Source of the DNA: JAHEFX01 sp964614585
GTDB taxonomy: Bacteria > Actinomycetota > Acidimicrobiia > Spongiisociales > JAENVV01
Assembly: GCA_964614585.1 (NCBI GenBank)
Contig: CAZTLW010000034.1
Span: forward strand, 1 to 17,884
Direction: 5' to 3'
Length of the DNA: 17,884 nucleotides
Shown: in pieces, positions 8,574 through 14,122 of the stretch
How the letters are laid out: each line of letters starts with the position of its first letter
Numbering within the stretch: position 1 is the first letter of the stretch
Notes under the pieces: generated by a model
What the model was told of the DNA's origin: nothing
Databases searched by the model: none
Seen by the model: only the letters and a program-made list of their open reading frames with translations
Made by a program: the position numbers and the translations under genes

Positions 8574-8579
8574 TAGGGT
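8574..8579 (+). promoter_or_regulatory. Possible -10 box for the metallothionein-like gene
   Basis: TAGGGT lies 30 nt upstream of the ATG at 8610. A short inverted repeat GTTGG/CCAAC (8535-8539 and 8553-8557) covers the place where a -35 box and a metal-sensor operator could be. No convincing -35 hexamer is present, so this is tentative. Confidence 0.3.
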
Positions 8580-8609
8580 GGGGGAGCGTCCGCGAGCCGA
8601 GGCCATCCC

Positions 8610-8768
8610 ATGACCTGTGCCCACGACCCCTGCACCTGCGAGGTCACCGACGTCGACCCCTATTGCGGCCCCACGTGCCGCATGGGGATCTCGGACCCGT
8701 CGGGCGACGACTGCATGTGCGGCCACGCCGCCTGCACGGCGACGACGGGGGAGGGCTCGGCGCCCTAG
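8610..8768 (+). CDS. Small Cys-rich metallothionein-like protein (SmtA/BmtA type)
   Basis: 52 residues with eight cysteines (3, 8, 10, 19, 23, 35, 37, 42) and two histidines (5, 39). The spacing follows the bacterial metallothionein layout known from cyanobacterial SmtA: an N-terminal C-x-x-x-x-C-x-C-x-V block, a YC-x3-C block (YCGPTC) and a terminal CxCGHxxC block. The second cysteine of the SmtA N-terminal CxC pair is replaced by H5. Such proteins bind Zn, Cu or Cd in the cytoplasm, buffering metal or supplying protection. There is no clear SD. The gene lies between the katG hairpin and a convergent gene, and its TAG shares the palindrome CTAG with that gene's TAG. The Cys/His pattern is far too regular for a chance ORF. 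Confidence 0.8.
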   Translation: MTCAHDPCTCEVTDVDPYCGPTCRMGISDPSGDDCMCGHAACTATTGEGSAP

Positions 8769-8983
8769 CCGTTCCCGGCCTGGCTGAGCGCCACCCCGAT
8801 GGCGACCCCGGTGCCCATGAAGACCCCGATCCACACCGGGTTGTCGGTGGCGGCGAAGAGGGCGGTGCCCACCCCGGCGCCGATGGCGATTCCCACGCCG
8901 AGCATGGCGGGGTTCTTGAGCCCGCCATCCCCGGATCGGTCGTCGTCGTCCGGCTCGATTCCGGATGTCTCGTCGTCCGCCAT
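8765..8983 (-). CDS. Small glycine-rich two-TM membrane protein, function unknown
   Basis: 72 residues. The ATG at 8983 is preceded by a good SD (ggaaggg, 6-7 nt spacing), which fixes the start although the frame is open further upstream. A hydrophilic acidic N-terminus (MADDETSGIEPDDDDRSGDG) is followed by two hydrophobic glycine-zipper segments (about 26-44 and 49-67) separated by the turn DNP. I do not recognise a family with a known function; similar small NP-hinged membrane proteins are common in actinobacteria. It follows the 9018-9593 gene by 34 nt on the same strand, so they are probably one operon. Its stop overlaps that of the convergent metallothionein-like gene. Confidence 0.72.
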   Translation of the reverse strand: MADDETSGIEPDDDDRSGDGGLKNPAMLGVGIAIGAGVGTALFAATDNPVWIGVFMGTGVAIGVALSQAGNG

Positions 8984-9017
8984 GCCGATCCCTTCCGCTG
9001 CCGCGAGTGAGGCTACG

Positions 9018-9593
9018 TCAGCGGGCCAGCGTGCGGACCGCCGCATCGAGCTCGTCGGCCGCCACCGGGTCGAATGGGCCCTCGGCGCGCCAGGTGACCC
9101 GACCGTCGCCATCGAGTACGAGGACATGGACCCGATCGGCGCCCGGCAGCCCGATGGCGGCGTTGAAGGCGGCGACGTCGACGTACAGCGTGACCGTCCG
9201 ACGGCGGGCGGCTGGATCCGGGATTCCCGCCCGCATCACCCCGTCGAGCCACTCCTGGCCGGCGACGCCCATCGGACGGACCGTCGGGAACTCGAAGACC
9301 CGGAGCCCGGGGACTCTCTCCTCCAGGCCGGTGAGGAACGGCAGCCAGGTATCGACGTCGCGTTGGTGGTGCCGCTGGTACGCGACGATCGCCACGGTCG
9401 GCCCCGGCCCGAGGTCGTCGGGGATGTCGAGCCGGGCTCCGTCCAGGTCGAACCCGGAGACCGCAGGCACCGCCCCCCGCCCGCCGGTGCCGGTGCCATC
9501 TACGATTCGGTTGTCGATGGACGCGTACCGGTTTGACAGCAGGGTGCCGGCGATCGCCGTGGCGATGAGACCGAGTGGATTCGACCAGCGCAT
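9018..9593 (-). CDS. Membrane-anchored probable thioredoxin-fold protein, ATP10-like (tentative)
   Basis: 191 residues from ATG 9593; the open frame extends further upstream, but MRWSNPLGLIATAIAGTLLS makes a natural N-terminal anchor or signal segment. The body (about 65-190) has beta-strand PTVAIVAYQRHHQ, a helix with VDTWLPFL, VFEFPTV, then TVTLYVDVAAFNAAIGLPGAD, VLVLDGDGRVTWRAEGPF. This order and the closing strand resemble thioredoxin-fold proteins of the ATP10 type. There is no cysteine at all, so it cannot be a CxxC redox enzyme. It diverges from the SQR-like gene across a 112-nt region carrying two operator-like palindromes and is upstream of the small membrane protein. No clear SD is visible. 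The family call is from memory of motif layout and is uncertain. Confidence 0.55.
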   Translation of the reverse strand: MRWSNPLGLIATAIAGTLLSNRYASIDNRIVDGTGTGGRGAVPAVSGFDLDGARLDIPDDLGPGPTVAIVAYQRHHQRDVDTWLPFLTGLEERVPGLRVFEFPTVRPMGVAGQEWLDGVMRAGIPDPAARRRTVTLYVDVAAFNAAIGLPGADRVHVLVLDGDGRVTWRAEGPFDPVAADELDAAVRTLAR

Positions 9594-9632
9594 GCCATTG
9601 GATACGGATCCGGGGAGCACGTGGATCAAGGG

Positions 9633-9661
9633 TTCACATTGCCTACCCCCCGGGGTATGCT
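9633..9661 (+). promoter_or_regulatory. Sigma-70-type promoter of the sulfur gene cluster
   Basis: TTCACA (9633-9638), a 17-nt spacer, then TATGCT (9656-9661). The spacing is optimal and the hexamers are good for a high-GC genome. The expected transcription start is about 9668, giving a leader of roughly 38 nt with SD gaggag (9691-9696) 9 nt before the ATG at 9706. Confidence 0.65.
9644..9657. promoter_or_regulatory. CsoR/CstR-type operator
   Basis: TACCCC-CC-GGGGTA is a 6-2-6 palindrome, with a further matching GC pair one base out on each side (9641-9642 and 9659-9660). TACCC...GGGTA with a C/G core is the operator type known for the CsoR family (copper-sensing CsoR, persulfide-sensing CstR). 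It lies in the spacer and overlaps the -10 box, an ideal repressor position. Upstream of an SQR-like gene, a persulfide sensor is the likely ligand (inference). The regulator gene is not in the window. Confidence 0.6.
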
Positions 9662-9678
9662 TGTGACCTGACTCACAA
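9661..9678. promoter_or_regulatory. CRP-type palindrome at the transcription start
   Basis: TTGTGA-N6-TCACAA is a perfect inverted repeat containing the exact CRP consensus TGTGA-N6-TCACA. It begins at the last base of the -10 box and is centred at 9669.5, over the predicted start site. Binding there would block the sulfur cluster promoter. Alternatively it could activate the divergent minus-strand gene, whose ATG is 76 nt away. Confidence 0.6.
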
Positions 9679-9705
9679 GGGTCGAACCAAGAGGAGCACC
9701 TCCAC

Positions 9706-10947
9706 ATGCAACGACTCGTCATCCTCGGTGCCGGCACCGCCGGATCCATGGTCGCCAACAAGCTGCGACCGTTGTTGGGCAGGGACGAATGGTCGATCAC
9801 CGTCGTCGACCCCGCCACCGAGCACCACTACCAGCCCGGGTACCTCTTCGTGCCCTTCGGCACCTATCGCCCCGAGCAGGTGACCAAGCCGATCCGGCGC
9901 TTCATCCCCGCCGGTGTGGAGTTCCTCAACACCGCCGTCGTCCGCGTCGAGTCGGCTGCCAACACCGTCCACCTCGCCGACGGGTCCACCCTCGGGTACG
10001 ACCAGCTCATCGTGGCGACCGGCACGCATCCCCGCCCCGACGAGACCCCCGGCCTCGAGGGTCCCGCCTACGGCGACACGATCCACGACTTCTTCAGCCT
10101 CGAGGGAGCCACGGCCCTCGGCGATGCCCTCGCCCGCTTCCAGGGCGGGAAGCTCGTCGTGAACCTCATCGAGCTGCCGATCAAGTGCCCGGTGGCGCCG
10201 CTCGAGTTCTCGTTCCTCGCCGACGCGTACTTCACCGAGCGCGGCATCCGGGACAAGGTCGAGATCACCTACGTGACCCCGCTCGAGGGAGCCTTCACCA
10301 AGCCGGTGGCCGCCCAGCACCTCGGGGCGATGTTCGAGTCGAAGCACATCGAGATGGAGCCCGACTTCTACCTCGAGCGGGTCGACGCCGACGAGCGCAA
10401 GCTCGTGTCCTATGACGAGCGGGAGGTGCCCTACGACCTCCTCGTCACGGTGCCGCTCAACTTCGGCGCCGAGTTCCTCGCCGACAGCGACCTCCCCATC
10501 GACGAGCTGCGGCACATCGGCTGCGACCACGCCAACTTCCTCGTCGACGGGACGGACAACGTCTTCGCCCTCGGCGATGCCGCCAACCTGCCGACCTCCA
10601 AGGCGGGTTCGGTGGCGCACTTCGCCATCGACGTGTTCACACACAACTTCCTCGAGCACATCGCCGGTCGGCCGATGACCGAGGCGTTCGACGGACATGC
10701 CAACTGCTACATCGAGTCGGGCCACGGCAAGGCCCTGCTCATCGACTTCAACTACGACACCCAGCCGTTGCCGGGCAAGTTCCCGCTGCCGGGGGTCGGG
10801 CCCTTCTCGCTCCTCGAGGAGACCGAGATGAACCACTGGGGCAAGATGATGTTCAAGTGGATCTACTGGAACATCCTCGTCCCCGGCAAGGAGCTGCCGC
10901 TGCCCGCCCACATGTCGATGTACGGCAAGGTCGAGGAACCCGTCTGA
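9706..10947 (+). CDS. sqr: Sulfide:quinone oxidoreductase-like flavoprotein
   Basis: 413 residues. The N-terminal FAD-binding motif is LGAGTAGS (residues 7-14), and a second flavin motif is NVFALGDAANLPTSKAGSVAH (285-305). C161 (PIKCPVAPLEF) and C334 (NCYIESGHGKA) correspond to conserved SQR-type positions; the only other cysteine is C273. The third cysteine near position 125 of some classical SQRs is absent. The C-terminus (about 374-400, MNHWGKMMFKWIYWNIL) is amphipathic, as in peripheral membrane SQRs. Expected reaction: sulfide oxidised to sulfane sulfur with electrons passed to quinone. Its stop overlaps the DUF1641 start by one base, and it heads a four-gene sulfur cluster. A related non-SQR flavoprotein of the same superfamily remains possible. 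Confidence 0.82.
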   Translation: MQRLVILGAGTAGSMVANKLRPLLGRDEWSITVVDPATEHHYQPGYLFVPFGTYRPEQVTKPIRRFIPAGVEFLNTAVVRVESAANTVHLADGSTLGYDQLIVATGTHPRPDETPGLEGPAYGDTIHDFFSLEGATALGDALARFQGGKLVVNLIELPIKCPVAPLEFSFLADAYFTERGIRDKVEITYVTPLEGAFTKPVAAQHLGAMFESKHIEMEPDFYLERVDADERKLVSYDEREVPYDLLVTVPLNFGAEFLADSDLPIDELRHIGCDHANFLVDGTDNVFALGDAANLPTSKAGSVAHFAIDVFTHNFLEHIAGRPMTEAFDGHANCYIESGHGKALLIDFNYDTQPLPGKFPLPGVGPFSLLEETEMNHWGKMMFKWIYWNILVPGKELPLPAHMSMYGKVEEPV

Positions 10948-11663
10948 TGGCGCTGACCCACGACACCGATCGCCTGGCCGCCCTCGAGGCGAAGGTCGAC
11001 CTGCTCACCGAGCAGCTGGCGATCGTCACCGAGGAGGCACTCCACCAGCGCCGCCGTCGCGAGTCGCTCGAGGAGCTGACCGCCGACGTCATGCCGCTGG
11101 CCACGTCCGGCATCGCCTCCATCTCCGCCGAGTTGGAGGCGGCCGACGTCGACCTGGCCGAGCTCAAGCGACTCGTGCTGCACCTCGCCGCCTCGGCGGG
11201 GCGACTCGAGGCGCTGCTCGGGCAGTTGGACTCGCTCTCGGAGCTGGTTGCCGATGCCGGCCCGCTGCTCGGCGATGCGGTCAACCTCGCCACCGTCCGG
11301 CTCGCCGAGTTGGAGGCGAAGGGCTACTTCGGCTTCGTCCGCCAGGCCGGGGGCATCCTCGACGAGATCGTCACCAACTACACCGAGGAGGACGTCGCCG
11401 CCCTCGGCGAGAACGTCGTCCTCATCCTCGACACCGTTCGCCAGATGACCCAGCCCGAGGTCATGGGGCTGCTCAGCTCCACGGCGACGGCGATCCACGA
11501 CGATGTCGAGGACGCCGCCGAGCATCCGAGGGAGGCGCCCTCGATGTTCTCGCTCATCGGCCAGATGCGTGATCCCGAGGTACGCCTCGGCCTGCAACGC
11601 GCCATGAACCTGCTCCGGACGATGTCCGGGACGACCGACTCGACGACAGAAGGAGATCGTTGA
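10947..11663 (+). CDS. DUF1641 family protein
   Basis: 238 residues; ATG 10947 uses the last base of the sqr stop (TGATG). The protein is mostly helical, with a coiled-coil-like N-terminus (about 5-45) and leucine-rich helices in the middle. The DUF1641 core is at about 126-175 (GYFGFVRQAGGILDEIVTNY, then LGENVVLILDTVRQMTQPEV). The family has no established biochemical role but is regularly found beside SQR-like flavoproteins and formate dehydrogenase or sulfur genes, suggesting a partner or membrane-recruitment role (inference). There are no cysteines, so it cannot carry sulfane sulfur itself. Its stop overlaps the tusE start as TGATG. Confidence 0.82.
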   Translation: MALTHDTDRLAALEAKVDLLTEQLAIVTEEALHQRRRRESLEELTADVMPLATSGIASISAELEAADVDLAELKRLVLHLAASAGRLEALLGQLDSLSELVADAGPLLGDAVNLATVRLAELEAKGYFGFVRQAGGILDEIVTNYTEEDVAALGENVVLILDTVRQMTQPEVMGLLSSTATAIHDDVEDAAEHPREAPSMFSLIGQMRDPEVRLGLQRAMNLLRTMSGTTDSTTEGDR

Positions 11664-11980
11664 TGCCCACCACCACCATCGCCGGCAAGGAGGTCCACGT
11701 CGACGCCGACGGGTTCCTCACCGAGTACGACGAATGGGACGAGCAGCTCGCCCAGGAGCTCGCCAACGCCATCGGCCTCGGTGAGCTCACCGAAGATCAC
11801 TGGAAGACGATCAACTTCCTGCGCGAGGACTACCAGTCCCAGGGCGAGACGGCCACGCTCCGCCGGGTGACCGCCGTCGGCGGCATCCCCACCAAGCAGC
11901 TCTTCCAGCTGTTCCCCAAGAAGCCCGCCCGCAAGATGGCGTACGTGTCGGGGCTTCCCAAGCCCGCCGGCTGCGTCTGA
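11663..11980 (+). CDS. tusE: TusE/DsrC-family sulfur relay protein
   Basis: 105 residues from ATG 11663, with SD aggag 7 nt upstream; the preceding in-frame TTG would add one residue and is not needed. DsrC-family features are the N-terminal EVHVDADGFL and DEWDEQLAQELA, the central LTEDHWKTINFLREDY, and the C-terminal arm ending GLPKPAGCV. The penultimate C104 is the universal sulfur-carrying cysteine. The second cysteine of true DsrC, about ten residues earlier (CRYAGLPKPTGC), is replaced here (MAYVSGLPKPAGC). It is therefore a TusE-type single-cysteine carrier that can hold a persulfide but cannot form the DsrC intramolecular trisulfide. It is placed between DUF1641 and the DsrE2-type gene. 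Confidence 0.88.
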   Translation: MPTTTIAGKEVHVDADGFLTEYDEWDEQLAQELANAIGLGELTEDHWKTINFLREDYQSQGETATLRRVTAVGGIPTKQLFQLFPKKPARKMAYVSGLPKPAGCV

Positions 11981-11990
11981 GGAGGACCCC

Positions 11991-12491
11991 ATGACCGACG
12001 GACCGATCGTTCCCGACTTCGGCGACGACGACGAGGATCGCAAGATCGCCTTCGTGTGCTCCAAGGGCACACTCGACATGGCCTACCCGGGCCTCATCAT
12101 GGCCAACGGGGCGCTGGAGCAGGGCATCGAGACCCACCTGTTCTTCACGTTCTGGGGCATGGACATGATCAACAAGAAGACCATGGGCCATCTCAAGTTC
12201 TCCCCGGTGGGGAACACGGCCACCCACATGTCCCAGACGCTCGCGCCCTTGCCCGGCATGACCGCGATGGCGACGTCCCGGATGAAGAAGCAGATGGAGG
12301 ATCTCGAGATCCCCGACGTCCCGACGTTCCTGCAGCACCTCCAGGACATGGGCGGCCACCTGTGGGCCTGCAAGATGTCGGTCGACATGTTCGACCTGAC
12401 CGAGGAGCAGATGATCGACGGCCTCGACGGGGTCCTCAATGTCTCCGACTTCATGGAGATCATCGAGGGCGGCCAGGTGATGTTCATCTGA
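11991..12491 (+). CDS. DsrE/DsrF/DrsH-like protein (DsrE2 type)
   Basis: 166 residues, with SD ggagga (11981-11986) 4 nt before the ATG. It has the DsrE2 pattern: IAFVCSKGTLDMAYPGLIMAN with C23, FFTFWGMDMI, PGMTAMATSRMKKQM, and HLWACKMSVDMFDL with C127. In sulfur oxidisers DsrE-family proteins act as sulfurtransferases, passing sulfane sulfur between TusA/TusE-type carriers. C23 and C127 are candidate sulfur-binding residues. It closes the four-gene cluster, probably receiving sulfur generated by the SQR-like enzyme via TusE (inference). Here it lacks the N-terminal membrane segments found in some DsrE2 proteins. Confidence 0.87.
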   Translation: MTDGPIVPDFGDDDEDRKIAFVCSKGTLDMAYPGLIMANGALEQGIETHLFFTFWGMDMINKKTMGHLKFSPVGNTATHMSQTLAPLPGMTAMATSRMKKQMEDLEIPDVPTFLQHLQDMGGHLWACKMSVDMFDLTEEQMIDGLDGVLNVSDFMEIIEGGQVMFI

Positions 12492-12514
12492 CCTGATCCC
12501 GACCTCGACCACCC

Positions 12515-12544
12515 GGTGGGCCCCGGAGCGATCCGGGGCCCACC
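12515..12544 (+). terminator. Terminator of the sulfur cluster
   Basis: A perfect 13-bp stem (12515-12527 against 12532-12544) capped by a GCGA (GNRA) tetraloop, 23 nt after the DsrE2-type stop. No U-run follows. Confidence 0.75.
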
Positions 12545-12553
12545 CGCGCGGTG

Positions 12554-12669
12554 GCGAACCCAGGGTTCCCGACGCCGCTCCACGGGCGAAGTGTGGGCCG
12601 GGGCGCGTCGAGTCGACGCGCTCCGGCCCAGGGTTCGGTCCCTTGCGCGGTCTCGAACCCTGGGTTCGC
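12554..12669. repeat. Intergenic inverted repeat with 15-nt arms
   Basis: The arms at 12554-12568 and 12655-12669 are perfect reverse complements, and each arm is itself nearly palindromic (GAACCC-N-GGGTTC). The core CCCAGGGTTC occurs three times: 12559-12568 and 12627-12636 in direct orientation, and 12655-12664 inverted. The arms flank an 18-bp palindrome with almost the same centre. Origin unknown: it could be a REP-like element, a double operator, or an RNA structure. The stretch 12545-12701 otherwise holds only the amidase promoter. Confidence 0.6.
12594..12630. repeat. 18-bp near-perfect palindrome
   Basis: Bases 12594-12611 pair with 12613-12630 around 12612, with a single G-T mismatch (12602/12622). 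As RNA it would form a very stable hairpin, though the innermost pairs must open for a loop. It is nested between the GAACCC/GGGTTC arms. Confidence 0.65.
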
Positions 12670-12685
12670 AGCCGCGAGGGGCGGG

Positions 12686-12691
12686 TACGGT
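12686..12691 (+). promoter_or_regulatory. -10 box of the amidase gene (near-leaderless)
   Basis: GGGTACGGT with 10 nt to the ATG at 12702. The same GGGTACGGTGG element precedes lutA. The transcript would start at or next to the ATG. No SD is present. Confidence 0.45.
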
Positions 12692-12701
12692 GGCGGCCGC
12701 C

Positions 12702-14078
12702 ATGACCTTCACCCCCGTCGACGACGAACTCGCCCACTGGGACGCCACCGAGACCGCCACCCGCATCGCGGCCGGCGACGTCTCGGCCCGCGAGGTCATG
12801 GAGGCCGCCGTGGACCGGGCGAGGGCCGCCGCCCCCCTCAATGCCGTCGTGACCGAGACCTACGAGCAGGCCGTGGCCGGCGCCGGCCTCATCGAGGGTC
12901 CCTTTTCGGGGGTGCCGACCTTCGTGAAGGACCTCGCCAACCTTGCCGGGGTCCGCACCGGCTTCGGGACCCGGGCGCTCGAGGACTACATCCCCACGGA
13001 GTCCGATCCCTTCGTCGACCTGCTCATCGGGACCGGGCTCGTCTCGCTCGGCAAGAGCGCGGCGCCCGAGTTCGGCTTGACCGCCACCACCGAACCGCTC
13101 GATGCACCACCCACCCGCAACCCGTGGGACCTCGATCGGTCGGTGGGTGGCTCGTCGGGCGGAGCCGGGGCGCTGGTCGCCGCCCGGGTCGTCCCGATCG
13201 CGTCGGCCAGCGACGGCGGTGGCTCGATCCGCATCCCCGCCGCCGCCACCGGCGTCATCGGGTTGAAGCCGAGCCGCGGCCGCTTCCCGAGCCCCCAGGG
13301 TGACTCCCTACCGGTCAACATCCTCACCTCCGGGGTGCTCACCCGCACCATCCGCGACCAGGTCCGCTTCTACGCCGCCGCCGAGGCGCAACTCCGCACC
13401 AAACGCCTGCCGCCGGTGGGCGAGGTCACGCCGATGGACAGACCCCTGCGCATCGGTCTGGCGACCGAGAACCCCGTGACCGAGCCCGATGCCGGCGTCG
13501 TGGCGGTGGTGGAGGACACCGCCCGCCTGCTCGAGTCGCTCGGGCACTCGGTCGAGCGCGTCCCCCTCATCGCCGACGAGACCTTCGTCGACGACTTCCT
13601 CACGTATTGGGCCTACCTCGCCTTCGCGCTCCGCTGGACGTCCAAGGCGGTCCTCGACCGGTCGTTCGACGGGCGGCGCATGGAACCCTGGACCCAGGGG
13701 CTCGTGGGCCTGTTCGCGCGGCGCGCCCATCGCTTCCGGGGCATCATCGCCTCGCTCCGTGCCTTCGAGTCGGCCTACGCCGAGATGATGCGCACGATCG
13801 ACGTCGTCCTCACCCCGGTCACCGCCACGACCGCCCCGCCGATCGGCCACCTCGCCGGCGACCTGCCCTTCGAGGAGCACCGCGACCGCGTGACACGTTT
13901 CGTCCCCTATCCCGCGGCGTGGAACGTCGCCGGGGCCCCGGCCCTCTCGGTGCCCATGGGCCACGGCGACGACGGCCTCCCGGTCGGGGTGCAGCTCGGC
14001 GGTCGGCTGGGGGAGGAGTCGACCCTGCTCTCGCTCGGGCTGCAGGTCGAAGCGGCCCATCCGTTCCCGATGCTCTGA
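12702..14078 (+). CDS. Amidase-signature family hydrolase
   Basis: 458 residues from ATG 12702, chosen because upstream codons run through the palindromic intergenic region and a -10 box lies just before it. The amidase-signature Ser-cisSer-Lys triad is intact: K76 (VPTFVKDLAN), cis-serine S151 (GGSSGGAGA) and nucleophile S175 (SDGGGSIRIPAA), with the family's exact 24-residue spacing between the two serines. The C-terminus has the usual DVVLTPVTATTAPPIG and AWNVAGAPALSVPMG blocks. Enzymes of this family hydrolyse diverse amides; substrate cannot be inferred. Residues of GatA specificity are not evident and no gatB or gatC is nearby, so it is unlikely to be the tRNA amidotransferase. No signal peptide, so cytoplasmic. 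Confidence 0.9.
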   Translation: MTFTPVDDELAHWDATETATRIAAGDVSAREVMEAAVDRARAAAPLNAVVTETYEQAVAGAGLIEGPFSGVPTFVKDLANLAGVRTGFGTRALEDYIPTESDPFVDLLIGTGLVSLGKSAAPEFGLTATTEPLDAPPTRNPWDLDRSVGGSSGGAGALVAARVVPIASASDGGGSIRIPAAATGVIGLKPSRGRFPSPQGDSLPVNILTSGVLTRTIRDQVRFYAAAEAQLRTKRLPPVGEVTPMDRPLRIGLATENPVTEPDAGVVAVVEDTARLLESLGHSVERVPLIADETFVDDFLTYWAYLAFALRWTSKAVLDRSFDGRRMEPWTQGLVGLFARRAHRFRGIIASLRAFESAYAEMMRTIDVVLTPVTATTAPPIGHLAGDLPFEEHRDRVTRFVPYPAAWNVAGAPALSVPMGHGDDGLPVGVQLGGRLGEESTLLSLGLQVEAAHPFPML

Positions 14079-14122
14079 GTCGCACGGTGCGCCCCGACGC
14101 CGATCGGCCAGACTGGGCCGGC

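Noticed and set aside
12555..12669. GAACCC-N-GGGTTC palindromes as LexA (SOS) boxes
   Set aside because: The actinobacterial SOS box is GAAC-N4-GTTC; here the spacing between GAAC and GTTC is 5, and no DNA-repair gene follows.
12627..12669. tRNA-like GGTTCG/GAACCC segment
   Set aside because: No acceptor stem, D arm or anticodon arm can be built around it; the sequence is explained by the inverted repeats.
12702..14078. Amidase as GatA of the tRNA-dependent amidotransferase
   Set aside because: The catalytic triad is shared by all amidase-signature enzymes, and no gatB or gatC lies nearby.
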